Under the pieces are notes generated by a model. That model ran no database searches. It was not told the DNA's origin and saw only the letters and a program-made list of their open reading frames with translations. Shown here piece by piece: positions 43,745 through 52,313 of a stretch of 64,000 nucleotides of DNA. A program made the position numbers and the translations under genes. Origin of the DNA: Pseudomonas sp. PDM05 (GTDB lineage: Bacteria > Pseudomonadota > Gammaproteobacteria > Pseudomonadales > Pseudomonadaceae). The stretch is from positions 429,002 through 493,001 of the forward strand of contig NZ_JACVAC010000004.1 in the NCBI RefSeq assembly GCF_014851685.1, read 5' to 3'. Within the stretch, counting starts at the first letter, position 1. Every line of letters starts with the position of its first letter.

Positions 43745-43758
43745 GAACAGTCCTTTAA

Positions 43759-45294
43759 TCAAGTCGGTGCACGGGGCGGGAAGATCCGCGTGGGCATCCA
43801 GAAAATCAGCAGGATCAACGCCACCGCGACCGCGGCCATGACGACATACAGATCCGAAGAGGTCAGCACCACGGCCTGCTCGTGCAGGCGGTGCGCCAGG
43901 CCCGGTGCGTCGCCGTCGACCAGGGGCGAGTTGCCCAGGCGGTCGACCAGCATGGTCGAGTGCAAGTGCAGGCGCTGGGTGGTCAGTGTGTCGAGCACAC
44001 CCGTGGCAATCACGGCGGCCAGGCCTTTGACCGTGTTGAACCAGGCCGAGGCGAACGGCCCGTCCATCGGCTGGATACTGCCGGTGGACAGCATCAGCAG
44101 CGGCAGCACGGCCATCGGTTGCCCGAAGATTTGCAGCAGGTACAGCCCGTAGAAATCATCGCGAATCCATTGCGAAGTCAGCTGCGAACTGCCCAGGCAA
44201 CACAGCACCAGCATGCCTAGGCCGATGCCCAGTACCCAGCGGCAATCAACCCAGCGCAGGTTGCACAACGCCGCCACCAGCGGCAGCGCGATCAGTTGCG
44301 GCAGCGCCATCAGCAGCATCACCGGCGCGGTCTGCAGCGGGCGATAACCCTGGACCTGGGCGAGGAAACTCGACGGAATGATGATCACCGAGGTCAGCAC
44401 CATCAGCACGCCGGCCAACACGATCAGGGCAAACGCCAGGTTGCGCAGGCCGAGCATCTGCAGCTTGAAGAACGGCATCGGGTGCGACCATTCATTGAGC
44501 ATGAACAGCACCAGCAAGAGCGTGCCGCCGCTCAGCAGGAAGGTGATCAGGCCCGACTCGAACCAATCCAGGCGATTGCCCTGGAGAATGCCGATCACCA
44601 GCATGCAGATCGCCGGAAAACCCAGCAGCAGGCCGCGCCAGTTGAATTGCTTGAAGCGCTCCAGGCGCAGCGGGTCCTGCGGCAAACCGTAGGCCACGGC
44701 GGCCATTGCCAGCAGACACGGCGCGACGATCTGCCAGAACGCCCATTGCCAGCCGACGTATTCGGTCCACAACGCCGCCAACGGCGTGCCCAGGCTTGGG
44801 CCGAAAGTGGCGGTAAGCGCGTAGCCGGCCAGGCCGTAGAGCTTGACGTTGGCCGGCAGGAAGCGCAGCGCGACGGTCATCAGCATGGGCGGCAATGCTC
44901 CACCGGCCAGGCCTTGCACGGTGCGCAGCACCAACAGGCTTTCGTAGTTCGGCGCGAACGGGCACAGGATGCCCAGCACGGTGAACAGGCCGATGGCGCA
45001 CAGGGTGAAACGGCGCAGGGAAAACGTCACCGAACACCAGGGTGCGAAGGCCATGGCCGCGACTGACGTGGCGGTGTAGGCGGCAACCAGCCAGGTGCCT
45101 TCGTCAAAGCCGATGTACAGCGCACCGCGGATGTCGGCGAGGGCGACCTTGGTGACCATCTCGTTGAGACCGGACACCAGCACGGCCAGCAACACGCCGA
45201 CCAGGCCGAGGATGATGCGCGGGCCGAACACGGGCGGGCTGATGCTGGCGGGTTTGGCTGCAGCCGCGAGGGTGGGGGCAGCGAGGGAAGTCAT
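43759..45294 (-). CDS. MFS multidrug transporter, EmrB/DHA2 type
   Basis: This 511-residue protein has about 14 membrane helices. Motifs include LVSGLNEMVTKVALADIRGAL in helix 1 (where most relatives have a D-T-T-I-V/N pattern), LRTVQGLAGGALPPMLM (motif B/C region) and the DHA2-like C-terminal hairpin. It uses the proton gradient to drive efflux with the HlyD and channel proteins that follow. I start at ATG 45294 rather than TTG 45318. The gene lies downstream of a LysR gene, separated by a REP hairpin, so it is probably transcribed from its own promoter in 45295-45430. Confidence 0.9.
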   Translation of the reverse strand: MTSLAAPTLAAAAKPASISPPVFGPRIILGLVGVLLAVLVSGLNEMVTKVALADIRGALYIGFDEGTWLVAAYTATSVAAMAFAPWCSVTFSLRRFTLCAIGLFTVLGILCPFAPNYESLLVLRTVQGLAGGALPPMLMTVALRFLPANVKLYGLAGYALTATFGPSLGTPLAALWTEYVGWQWAFWQIVAPCLLAMAAVAYGLPQDPLRLERFKQFNWRGLLLGFPAICMLVIGILQGNRLDWFESGLITFLLSGGTLLLVLFMLNEWSHPMPFFKLQMLGLRNLAFALIVLAGVLMVLTSVIIIPSSFLAQVQGYRPLQTAPVMLLMALPQLIALPLVAALCNLRWVDCRWVLGIGLGMLVLCCLGSSQLTSQWIRDDFYGLYLLQIFGQPMAVLPLLMLSTGSIQPMDGPFASAWFNTVKGLAAVIATGVLDTLTTQRLHLHSTMLVDRLGNSPLVDGDAPGLAHRLHEQAVVLTSSDLYVVMAAVAVALILLIFWMPTRIFPPRAPT

Positions 45295-45417
45295 GAACGG
45301 GAAACTCGGAATGATCAATACCCGAGCAGTTTAATCAGGCTAATCCATGACAAAAAGTTACATGTCGGCAGGTTATAAGTGCACCAGACGCAACTCTAAA
45401 TCCCAACACGAATTCCT

Positions 45418-45521
45418 GTGGGAGCTGGCTTGTGTGGGAGCGGGCTTGCTCGCGAATGCGGCGTGTCAGTCAGCACATATATGACTGATCCACCGCCTTC
45501 GCGAGCAAGCCCGCTCCCACA
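45418..45521. repeat. REP-type inverted repeat with partial extra copy
   Basis: Arms 45433-45456 and 45498-45521 (TGTGGGAGCGGGCTTGCTCG type) are perfect complements over 24 bases, and an imperfect stem continues to a short AT-rich loop. A partial copy (TGTGGGAGCTGGCTTG) precedes it. The hairpin lies 18 bases past the LysR stop and probably ends that transcript. Confidence 0.9.
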
Positions 45522-45539
45522 TTTTGAACCGAGTTCACT

Positions 45540-46460
45540 TTAGGTGGGTTGGGCTTCCAGCCAGGTGGCGTGACAGCTCTCGCGCAGGGTCTCGCGCAGC
45601 CATTTGTGCGCCGGGTCCTTGTCGAAGCGTGGGTGCCAGGATTGCGCTAACACCAGGGTCGGCAGAGAGATCGGCAACGCAAACGCGCGCAGCGGCAACT
45701 TCAGGCGATTGGCGCTGTAGAGGGCCTCCTTGGGCACCGGCAGGATCAGGTCGGAGTCGGGCAGCATGAACATCGCACCGTGAAAACCCGGCGCGATCAT
45801 CGCCACGCGGCGCTCCAGGCCCTGGGCGTTCAGCGCGGTATCAATCGGCCCACGGGCGATGCCGCGTCGCGAAATGCTGATGTGGGAGTAGCTGGCAAAA
45901 CGCGCGGCGGTGATTTCTTCATCGAACAGCGGGTGGTCTTGTCGTGCCAGGCCGACGAAGGTGGTGGAGAACAGGTTCTGCACCTTCACTTCGGGGCTGG
46001 AGGGCATGGTGTTGCTGACGCGCAGGTCCAGGCGCCCTTCGCGCAGCGCTTCGTCGTCGGTGTCGCCCTCGGGCACGAAGCACAGCTCGCACAGCGGCGC
46101 CACGCGTTCCATGGTGTCGAACAGGCGACCGCCATACACGCCGATAAAAAAGTCGTTGGCCCGCACACTGAAGCGGCGGCGCAAGGTACTCAAGTCGACC
46201 TGGTCCGCCGAACGAAACAGCAGCGCCGCCTGTTCCACCACGTTGCGCACCTGGGCTTGCAACTGCAACGCCTTGGGCGTCGGCACCAGGCCGCGCCCGG
46301 CGCGCACCAGCACCGGATCGCCGACCGCTTCGCGAATGCGCGTAAGGGTGCGGCTCATGGCCGCCGGGCTGAGGTTCATGCGGCGCGCGGCGCCGACCAC
46401 GCTGCCCTCGTCGAGCAAGGCGTCGAGGGCGACCAGCAGGTTCATGTCCGGTAGTTGCAT
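45540..46460 (-). CDS. LysR-family transcriptional regulator
   Basis: The N-terminal winged helix of this 306-residue protein (MNLLVALDALLDEGSVVGAARRMNLSPAAMSRTLTRIREAVGDPVLVRAGRGLVPTPKA) is typical of the NodD/PcpR-like LysR branch, with the PTPKA hinge. The effector domain follows. I start it at ATG 46460; GTG 46469 is also open. It is followed by a REP hairpin and then the EmrAB-like operon on the same strand. That operon is a plausible target, as is the neighbouring sulfonate operon, but the sequence does not decide. Confidence 0.9.
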   Translation of the reverse strand: MQLPDMNLLVALDALLDEGSVVGAARRMNLSPAAMSRTLTRIREAVGDPVLVRAGRGLVPTPKALQLQAQVRNVVEQAALLFRSADQVDLSTLRRRFSVRANDFFIGVYGGRLFDTMERVAPLCELCFVPEGDTDDEALREGRLDLRVSNTMPSSPEVKVQNLFSTTFVGLARQDHPLFDEEITAARFASYSHISISRRGIARGPIDTALNAQGLERRVAMIAPGFHGAMFMLPDSDLILPVPKEALYSANRLKLPLRAFALPISLPTLVLAQSWHPRFDKDPAHKWLRETLRESCHATWLEAQPT

Positions 46461-46513
46461 GCCAAGCACTCGTGATGACTAAGGCGTGAATGGGCTGCAA
46501 TCGTAACAGGTGA

Positions 46514-47362
46514 TCAGCGTTGCATGCCCCAACGCTTCACGGTGAGCCGCTCGAAGGTGTCGAACACCAGGTTCTCCACAAGCAGGCCGATCAGGATCAC
46601 CACCGCCAGCCCGGCAAACACCTTGTCGGTGTAGAGCTCGTTGCGGTTCTGGAAGATGTACCAGCCCAACCCGCCCTTGCCGCTGGTTGCACCGAACACC
46701 AGCTCGGCAGCGATCAGCGTGCGCCAGGCAAATGCCCAGCCGATCTTGAGGCCGGCGAGGATCGACGGCAGCGCCGCCGGAATCAGGATGAACAATACGA
46801 AGCGCATGCCCTTGAGGCCGTAGTTGCGCCCCGCCATGCGCAGGGTTTCGGACACGCCGAGAAACCCCGAATAGGTGTTCAGCGCCAACGCCCACAACAC
46901 CGAATGCACCAGCACAAAGATCAGGCTGTTCTGCCCCAGGCCGAACCACAGCAGCGCCAGCGGCAACAGGGCAATCGCCGGCAACGGGTTGAACATCGAG
47001 GTCAGGGTGCTGAGCAAGTCGCGGCCCAGTTGGGTCGAGACCGCCAATGTGGTCAGGGCAAATGCCAGCACGATGCCGATCAGGTAGCCCTTGATCAGCA
47101 CCACCAGCGAGATGCTCACCTTGCTCAACAATTCGCCGCTGAGCAGGCCGTCGTAGAGCGCGTGGAAGGTCTGCAGGAAGCTCGGCAGCAGCAGGTCGTT
47201 GTTCTGGTAGCGTGCGACGCCTTCCCAGAGGATCGCCAGCACGATCAGGATCAGGCCCTTGCGCAACCAGCCTTGTTGCCACAGGCGTTGGCGCAGAGGC
47301 AGCTCGCGCTCCACCGGGACGCTGAGCAAGGGTTCGAGGTGTATTTCGTATTCCTGGCGCAT
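46514..47362 (-). CDS. ABC transporter permease (TauC/SsuC-like)
   Basis: This 282-residue inner-membrane permease has about six helices. Its BPD-type loop (AGRNYGLKGMRFVLFILIPAALPSILAGLKIGWAFAWRTLIAAELVFG) contains the EAA motif that docks the ATPase and the AWxxLIAAE end typical of sulfonate/taurine permeases. ATG 47362 follows AAGGGGG; the longer open frame upstream is a shadow of the ATPase gene. It is last in the operon dioxygenase, binding protein, ATPase, permease. Confidence 0.9.
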   Translation of the reverse strand: MRQEYEIHLEPLLSVPVERELPLRQRLWQQGWLRKGLILIVLAILWEGVARYQNNDLLLPSFLQTFHALYDGLLSGELLSKVSISLVVLIKGYLIGIVLAFALTTLAVSTQLGRDLLSTLTSMFNPLPAIALLPLALLWFGLGQNSLIFVLVHSVLWALALNTYSGFLGVSETLRMAGRNYGLKGMRFVLFILIPAALPSILAGLKIGWAFAWRTLIAAELVFGATSGKGGLGWYIFQNRNELYTDKVFAGLAVVILIGLLVENLVFDTFERLTVKRWGMQR

Positions 47363-47375
47363 GAGAAATGCCCCC

Positions 47376-48227
47376 TTAGTAGGCGATGCGGATGTCAGCA
47401 AAACCCAGCTCGGGCTCGGCCTCGGTGGCTTCATCGAACAACAGGCGATGAATCCGCCGCGCCGAGTGCTGGAATTCCACGCCGCCAAGGCTGTGCAGGT
47501 CGTATTGATGGCTGTGGATTTCGGCACGCACGCGCCCCGGATGCGGCGACAGCAACAGGATGCGATTGCCCACCACCAGCGCTTCTTCGATGGAGTGGGT
47601 GACGAACAGCAGGGTGAAGCGCACCTCTTCCCAGAGCAGCAGCAATTCTTCCTGCATCTTGCGCCGGGTCAGGGCGTCGAGGGCGGCGAAGGGCTCGTCC
47701 ATCAACAGGATTTTCGGCTGCATGGCCAGCGCACGGGCGATGGCCACGCGGGCTTTCATGCCGCCGGACAGGGTGTGGGGATACGCGTCGGCAAAGGCGG
47801 TGAGGCCGACTTTATCGAGGTAGTGCAGCGCACGGTCTTCGGCTTCGGCGCGCTTCAAGGTCTTGGACGCCAGCAGCGGGAACATTACGTTCTGCTTGAC
47901 GGTTTTCCACGGCGGCAACTGGTCGAACTCCTGGAACACCACGATGCGGTCCGGGCCCGGTTGTTCGACCTTTTGCCCGAGCAGGCGGATCTCGCCTTCG
48001 CAGGGTTTGATAAACCCGCCAATGGACTTGAGCAATGTGGACTTGCCGCAACCCGACGGGCCGAGCAGCACATAGCGGTCGGCCGGATCGATCTCGAAAC
48101 TGACCTGGTGAGTGGCGCGCACCACGCGCTCGGGCGTGCGGTATTCCAGGCTGACGTTATCCACCGCCAGCAACGGCAAGGGGGTGTGCAGGTTGCTGGC
48201 CGTGTGGCCTTGCAAGAGCGCGTTCAT
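47376..48227 (-). CDS. ABC transporter ATPase (TauB/SsuB-like)
   Basis: This 283-residue ATPase has Walker A LLGPSGCGKST (about 55-64), Q-loop VVFQEFDQLPPW, signature LSGGMKARVAIARAL, Walker B ILLMDEPFAALD and the switch His in LFVTHSIEEAL. The pattern is that of nitrate/sulfonate/taurine-type importers. It starts one base after the binding-protein stop and ends 13 bases before the permease gene. The C-terminal extra 40 residues are common in this subfamily. Confidence 0.92.
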   Translation of the reverse strand: MNALLQGHTASNLHTPLPLLAVDNVSLEYRTPERVVRATHQVSFEIDPADRYVLLGPSGCGKSTLLKSIGGFIKPCEGEIRLLGQKVEQPGPDRIVVFQEFDQLPPWKTVKQNVMFPLLASKTLKRAEAEDRALHYLDKVGLTAFADAYPHTLSGGMKARVAIARALAMQPKILLMDEPFAALDALTRRKMQEELLLLWEEVRFTLLFVTHSIEEALVVGNRILLLSPHPGRVRAEIHSHQYDLHSLGGVEFQHSARRIHRLLFDEATEAEPELGFADIRIAY

Positions 48228-48228
48228 C

Positions 48229-49254
48229 TCAACTTCCTTGCAACGGCTTGGCGTCCTGGAAGAAGTAGTCCTTCCACGATTCAGGCTTGTTCTTGATGGC
48301 GCCGACGCGGTAGAGGAACTCCGCCAGCGGGTAGGTGTTTTTCGGCGTGATGCTGAATTCGAACTGTGGGTTGTCGATGATTTTCAGCAACTCGGCGCGG
48401 TCGATCTTGGCCTTGGTCACGCGGATGTAGGTGTCGGCCGCTGCGCCTTTGTCGTTCTGGGCGAACTGCGCGGCTTCGGTCAGTGCGTCGATAAAGGCCT
48501 TGTAGGTTTTCGGGTTGTCGTTGCGGAATTTCTCGGTGGCGAACAGCACGGTCGGCGAGTTCGGGCCGAGCAGGTCGTAGGTGTTCAGCACCACGTGTAC
48601 GTTGGGGTTGGTCAGGGCCTGGTCCTGGAACGGCGGGTTGGAAAAGTGCCCGGTCAGTTCGGTGCCGCCGGCGATCAATGCGGCGGTGGCGTCAGGGTGC
48701 GGAACGGCGACGGTGTATTTGTCGAGGCGGTTGAATTCCTTGTCGCCCCACTGCTTGGCGGCGGCGTATTGCAGGAAGCGTGATTGCACGGAAACGCCTA
48801 CCGCCGGAACGGCGATGCGGTCTTTGTCGGTGAAGTCGGCGATGGTCTTGACCTTGGGATTGTTGCTCACCAGGTAGTAGGGGAAGTTGCCAAGGGAGGC
48901 GACAGCCTTGACGTTCTGCTTGCCGCGGGTGCGGTCCCAGATGGTCAGCAGCGGGCCGGTGCCGGCACCGGCAATATCGATGGAGCCGGACAGCAACGCG
49001 TCGTTGACCGCCGCGCCACCGGACAGTTGGGTCCAGTCGACCTTGATGTCGATGCCTTCCTGCTTGCCGTATTTCTCGATCAGGTTCTGGTCGCGCACCA
49101 CGTTGAGCAACAGGTAGACGATGCCGAACTGCTCGGCGATGCGGATCTCGCCTTCAGCCTGCGCTGCCGCCGGTGCAACGAGGCTGCCGGCCAACAGGCT
49201 GACACCCAGGCCGACGGTCGCGGCCAGGCGTGCAAATGGAATTTTCCTGGACAT
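48229..49254 (-). CDS. ABC substrate-binding protein (sulfonate/taurine type)
   Basis: This 341-residue periplasmic protein has a signal peptide (VGLGVSLLAGSLVAPAAAQAEG). It has a TauA/SsuA-like fold, with IRIAEQFGIVYLLLNVVRDQNLIEKYG, SGGAAVNDALLSGSIDIAGAGTGPLL and a late region of helices that close the two lobes. ATG 49254 is seven bases after GGAG; the ATG at 49260 is too close to that site. The ligand is probably a sulfonate or sulfate ester, inferred from the neighbouring dioxygenase. Confidence 0.88.
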   Translation of the reverse strand: MSRKIPFARLAATVGLGVSLLAGSLVAPAAAQAEGEIRIAEQFGIVYLLLNVVRDQNLIEKYGKQEGIDIKVDWTQLSGGAAVNDALLSGSIDIAGAGTGPLLTIWDRTRGKQNVKAVASLGNFPYYLVSNNPKVKTIADFTDKDRIAVPAVGVSVQSRFLQYAAAKQWGDKEFNRLDKYTVAVPHPDATAALIAGGTELTGHFSNPPFQDQALTNPNVHVVLNTYDLLGPNSPTVLFATEKFRNDNPKTYKAFIDALTEAAQFAQNDKGAAADTYIRVTKAKIDRAELLKIIDNPQFEFSITPKNTYPLAEFLYRVGAIKNKPESWKDYFFQDAKPLQGS

Positions 49255-49268
49255 GGTCATACTCCGGA

Positions 49269-50162
49269 TCAGAAAGGCGCGTCGCCCTGGATGGTGGTGC
49301 GAAAGAGTTTGCGGCGCAGGTGGCTCGGGCAACCGGCGGCCAGGTGGATCAGCGAGCGGTTGTCCCAGAACACCAGGTCGTGGGGCTGCCATTGATGGCG
49401 ATAGATGTTCTGCGCCAGCACGCTGTGGGTGTAGAGCTGGGCCAGCAGGTCGCGGCTTTCGTCTTCCGGCAGGCCGACAATGCGGGTGGTGAAGCCTTCA
49501 CTGACGAACAGCGCCTTACGGCCGTTTTCCGGGTGGGTGCGCACGATCGGGTGGACCACTTCGGCAACCTGAGCGAGTTGCTCGGGGGTCAGGGTGGGAC
49601 GCCAGTTGCCTTCGAATTTGCTCTCGCTGTAACGCGCCGTGTAGGAGTGCGCGGCACTGCGGCCTTCGACGGCTTGGCGCAGGTGCGCGGGCAGTTGGTC
49701 CCAGGCTTTGTGCATGTCGGCGAACAGCGTGTCGCCGCCTTCGGCGGGCAGTTCCTGGGCGTGCAGCATCGAGCCCAGGCTCGGCAGTTCTTTATAGGAC
49801 AGGTCCGAGTGCCAGAACTTGCCCGCGTCCCCCAGGCCGATGGATTGGCCGTTTTCGATGATGTTGGAGACGATCAGGATTTCCGGGTGGTTGGCCAGCA
49901 GGAACTGTTTGAGCACGTGGATCTGCAACACGCCGAAGCGGCGGCTGAAGGCGATCTGTTGTTCGGGGGTGATGCGTTGGTCACGAAACACCACGACGTG
50001 GTGGTCCAGGTGCGCGCGGTGGATGCGGGCGAAATCTTCGTCGCTGACAGGTCGGGCCAGGTCCAGGCCGATGATCTCGGCGCCGACGCTACCGGGCAGT
50101 GGGCGAATCTCGAAAGCTTGGGCGGTGGAGGTCGCTGTTGGAACAGTAGAGGTGGCGGACAT
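49269..50162 (-). CDS. TauD/TfdA-family alpha-ketoglutarate dioxygenase
   Basis: This 297-residue enzyme has the facial triad HSD (about H118, D120) in KFWHSDLSYKELPS and the distal His in WDNRSLIHLA (about 271), followed by RKLFRTTIQG with the 2-oxoglutarate-binding Arg. TauD-type enzymes split sulfonates or sulfate esters, releasing sulfite or sulfate. It is the first gene of the uptake operon, 14 bases before the binding protein, and divergent from a GntR regulator. The substrate could also be another acid (for example phenoxyacetate-like), since many family members differ. Confidence 0.9.
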   Translation of the reverse strand: MSATSTVPTATSTAQAFEIRPLPGSVGAEIIGLDLARPVSDEDFARIHRAHLDHHVVVFRDQRITPEQQIAFSRRFGVLQIHVLKQFLLANHPEILIVSNIIENGQSIGLGDAGKFWHSDLSYKELPSLGSMLHAQELPAEGGDTLFADMHKAWDQLPAHLRQAVEGRSAAHSYTARYSESKFEGNWRPTLTPEQLAQVAEVVHPIVRTHPENGRKALFVSEGFTTRIVGLPEDESRDLLAQLYTHSVLAQNIYRHQWQPHDLVFWDNRSLIHLAAGCPSHLRRKLFRTTIQGDAPF

Positions 50163-50494
50163 GAGGTCACTCCCGGTCAGACAGGGAAATGACTTTATAG
50201 ATATAAGAACTGCATTTTAAATACCGTTAGCGAATATGCATATGCGCAATCCAGCGGGACAACTCCTTGCCGTATGGCGGTCAAGGCATAAACGAGGGCG
50301 ACGCCGCGTTCAGTTCATAGCACTATGACGCGGGCGTGTAAGACGCTGCAAATCCTTGATGTGGGCGCCTGGAACCGCATGTTTAGCCACTTACAAGCCG
50401 CAAATCTTGCCTGTTTGACAAGCCATTGGGCAGTCTCTAGTGTTCTTTGGATCCAATTGTTTCAACCCATTCTAATAAGGAGGACAGCGTAGTC
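50163..50494. promoter_or_regulatory. divergent control region between dioxygenase operon and GntR gene
   Basis: This 332-base region holds no gene. It is AT-rich near the dioxygenase start (TATAGATATAAG) and carries a 10-base palindrome ATATGCATAT (50234-50243). A strong AAGGAGGA ribosome site lies before the GntR start. I cannot assign operator sites with confidence. Confidence 0.45.
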
Positions 50495-51205
50495 GTGACG
50501 CAGAAGCCGAACCCTTTGAGCAGTATCAAAGTCAGCGGACCCATTCCCGCCCATCTTGCCCGCTCCGTGATTGAAGAAACCTTGCGTAATGCGATCCTTG
50601 ATGGCCGATTGCCTTGTGGTACTGCCATGCGCCAGCAAGAGCTGGCCAGCCTGTTCGGGGTCAGCCGCATGCCGGTGCGCGAGGCCTTGCGTCAGCTCGA
50701 AGCCCAATCATTGCTGCATGTGGTGACGCACAAGGGTGCCGTGGTGGCGCCATTGATCGAAGACAATTCGGCGGAGACCTACGCCCTGCGCATGCTGCTG
50801 GAGTCTGAAGCGCTGCGCTTGTCGATCCCGTTGCTCACCGAGGCTGACATCGCCGAGGCAGACGCCTGCATCAGTGCCCTGGAGCAGGAAAAAGACTATT
50901 GCGAGATGGGCCGCCTCAATCGCCTGTTCCACATGGCGCTGTATGGCAAGGCCCCCAATCAGCGCCTGCTTACGTTGGTGGAACACGGTTTGAACGAGGA
51001 AGAGCGCTTCCTGCGTTTCAACCTTGAGGCGATGGGGCTGGGCGAGACGTCCCAGGAAGATCACCGTGAACTGCTGAGCCTGGTGACGCAGAAGAAAGTT
51101 GACGAAAGCGTGCTGACGCTGCGCAATCACCTGACCCGAGGCATGGAAGTGATCACCACTTACCTGGCCGGTCTTGATGCCGCCAGCAAGAAAGACCCAC
51201 GCTAG
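50495..51205 (+). CDS. GntR-family transcriptional regulator (FCD/FadR subfamily)
   Basis: This 236-residue regulator has winged helix ETLRNAILDGRLPCGTAMRQQELASLFGVSRMPVREALRQLEAQSLLHVVTHKGAVV and a helical FCD ligand domain that keeps metal-type His residues (NRLFHMALYG, TRGMEVITTYL region). GTG 50495 follows AAGGAGGA; the frame is open to 50447 but begins there with TTG. It is divergent from the dioxygenase/uptake operon, which it most likely represses until the substrate or a breakdown product binds. A terminator-like hairpin follows at 51220-51253. Confidence 0.9.
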   Translation: MTQKPNPLSSIKVSGPIPAHLARSVIEETLRNAILDGRLPCGTAMRQQELASLFGVSRMPVREALRQLEAQSLLHVVTHKGAVVAPLIEDNSAETYALRMLLESEALRLSIPLLTEADIAEADACISALEQEKDYCEMGRLNRLFHMALYGKAPNQRLLTLVEHGLNEEERFLRFNLEAMGLGETSQEDHRELLSLVTQKKVDESVLTLRNHLTRGMEVITTYLAGLDAASKKDPR

Positions 51206-51554
51206 TTGGGTCAACGCCGTGCGGGGCAACTTCCCAATTAAGGATGCCCCGCAACTAAACCCATAAACTTAATTAAGCCCGCAACCAACCGGGAAGTTTC
51301 CCACATTTAACCCTGCAAGTTACCCACGCCAAGTAATTTCCCGAAAAAACATCTCATACATTCATAAGCTCATCCAAGTGTTTAATCGGCTTATTATCTT
51401 TCGAATAAACCAAACACTCCAGCCGGCCGTGCCAGCGTGCGCACTAGCCGGTGCCGTATACGGTTTGTTTACGCGTTATCAACGCCACTCTCGTCTGTAA
51501 AAGAATAGCCACCACTGCTGTCACCGCAGTTGCAACAACTCATAGGCATCAACC
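51206..51554. promoter_or_regulatory. gntR terminator and AT-rich promoter region of the pvf operon
   Basis: No gene is seen in these 349 bases. A hairpin at 51220-51253 (TGCGGGGCA/TGCCCCGCA arms) ends the gntR transcript. The remainder is strikingly AT-rich for this genome. It has an inverted repeat AGTGTTT (51377-51383)/AAACACT (51412-51418) and palindrome CCGTATACGG (51454-51463). The pvf/mgo promoter should lie here. Confidence 0.5.
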
Positions 51555-52313
51555 ATGCATCAAGTTTCGCTGGAACAAAAAAAGTTACGGCTGTGCAGTC
51601 ATCCGTTATTTATCGAAATCAATTCACTCAGCAAGTTACAACTTTTCATGCAAAGCCATGTATTCGCGGTCTGGGACTTCATGACCCTCACCAAGCGCCT
51701 GCAACGGGACCTGACGTGCACCCGGCTACCCTGGCTCCCACCGACCGACCCCGAAGCGGCACGACTGATCAATGAGATCGTGTTGAGCGAGGAGTCGGAC
51801 CAGCACCCCGAGCGCGGTCATTGCAGCCATTTTGAGCTGTACCGGGACGCCATGGTCGAAGTCGGCGCCAGCACCGTCGCGATCGATACCTTCATTACCC
51901 TGCAACGCCAGGGCGTGGACGCCGGTACCGCGCTGCAGCGGATCAACGTCCTGCCGGGGGTGGCGCGCTTTGTTGCAGCTACCTTGCACATCGCGCTGAA
52001 CGCGCCGACCCATTGTGTGGCCGCGGCGTTCCTGCATGGCCGGGAGAGTGTCATCCCGGCCATGTTCGAACGCTTGCTGCGGGGCAGTGAAATCATCAGC
52101 CGCCAGGCGCCCACCCTGAGCCAGTATCTGCGCCGTCATATCGAGCTGGACTCCCAGGACCACGAACCGGGAGCCCTGCGTTTGCTGCAACGCCTGACCG
52201 GCGCAGACCCCCAGCGCCAGCAGCAAACCGAGGATACCGCCCTGGATGTGGTCAACAGCCGCATTGCGCTGTGGGACGACATACATGCTTCATTGCAGGA
52301 GGCACATCCATGA
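51555..52313 (+). CDS. pvfA: PvfA/MgoB, haem-oxygenase-like DUF3050 protein
   Basis: The DUF3050 signature of this 252-residue protein is clear: HPLFIEINSLSKLQLFMQSHVFAVWDFMTLTKRLQ, then LINEIVLSEESDQ and HCSHFELYRDAM, with conserved His and Glu residues of a haem-oxygenase-like diiron fold. It is the first gene of the pvfABCD (mgoBCAD) operon, which in other pseudomonads makes diffusible N-oxygenated signals controlling virulence or mangotoxin. Its exact step is not settled in what I know. No clear ribosome site precedes ATG 51555. The stop overlaps pvfB (ATGA). Confidence 0.9.
   Translation: MHQVSLEQKKLRLCSHPLFIEINSLSKLQLFMQSHVFAVWDFMTLTKRLQRDLTCTRLPWLPPTDPEAARLINEIVLSEESDQHPERGHCSHFELYRDAMVEVGASTVAIDTFITLQRQGVDAGTALQRINVLPGVARFVAATLHIALNAPTHCVAAAFLHGRESVIPAMFERLLRGSEIISRQAPTLSQYLRRHIELDSQDHEPGALRLLQRLTGADPQRQQQTEDTALDVVNSRIALWDDIHASLQEAHP

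Noticed and set aside
47376..48227. ABC ATPase as the missing exporter for the giant protein
   Set aside because: It is an importer-type ATPase inside an operon with a binding protein and permease, 16 kb away.
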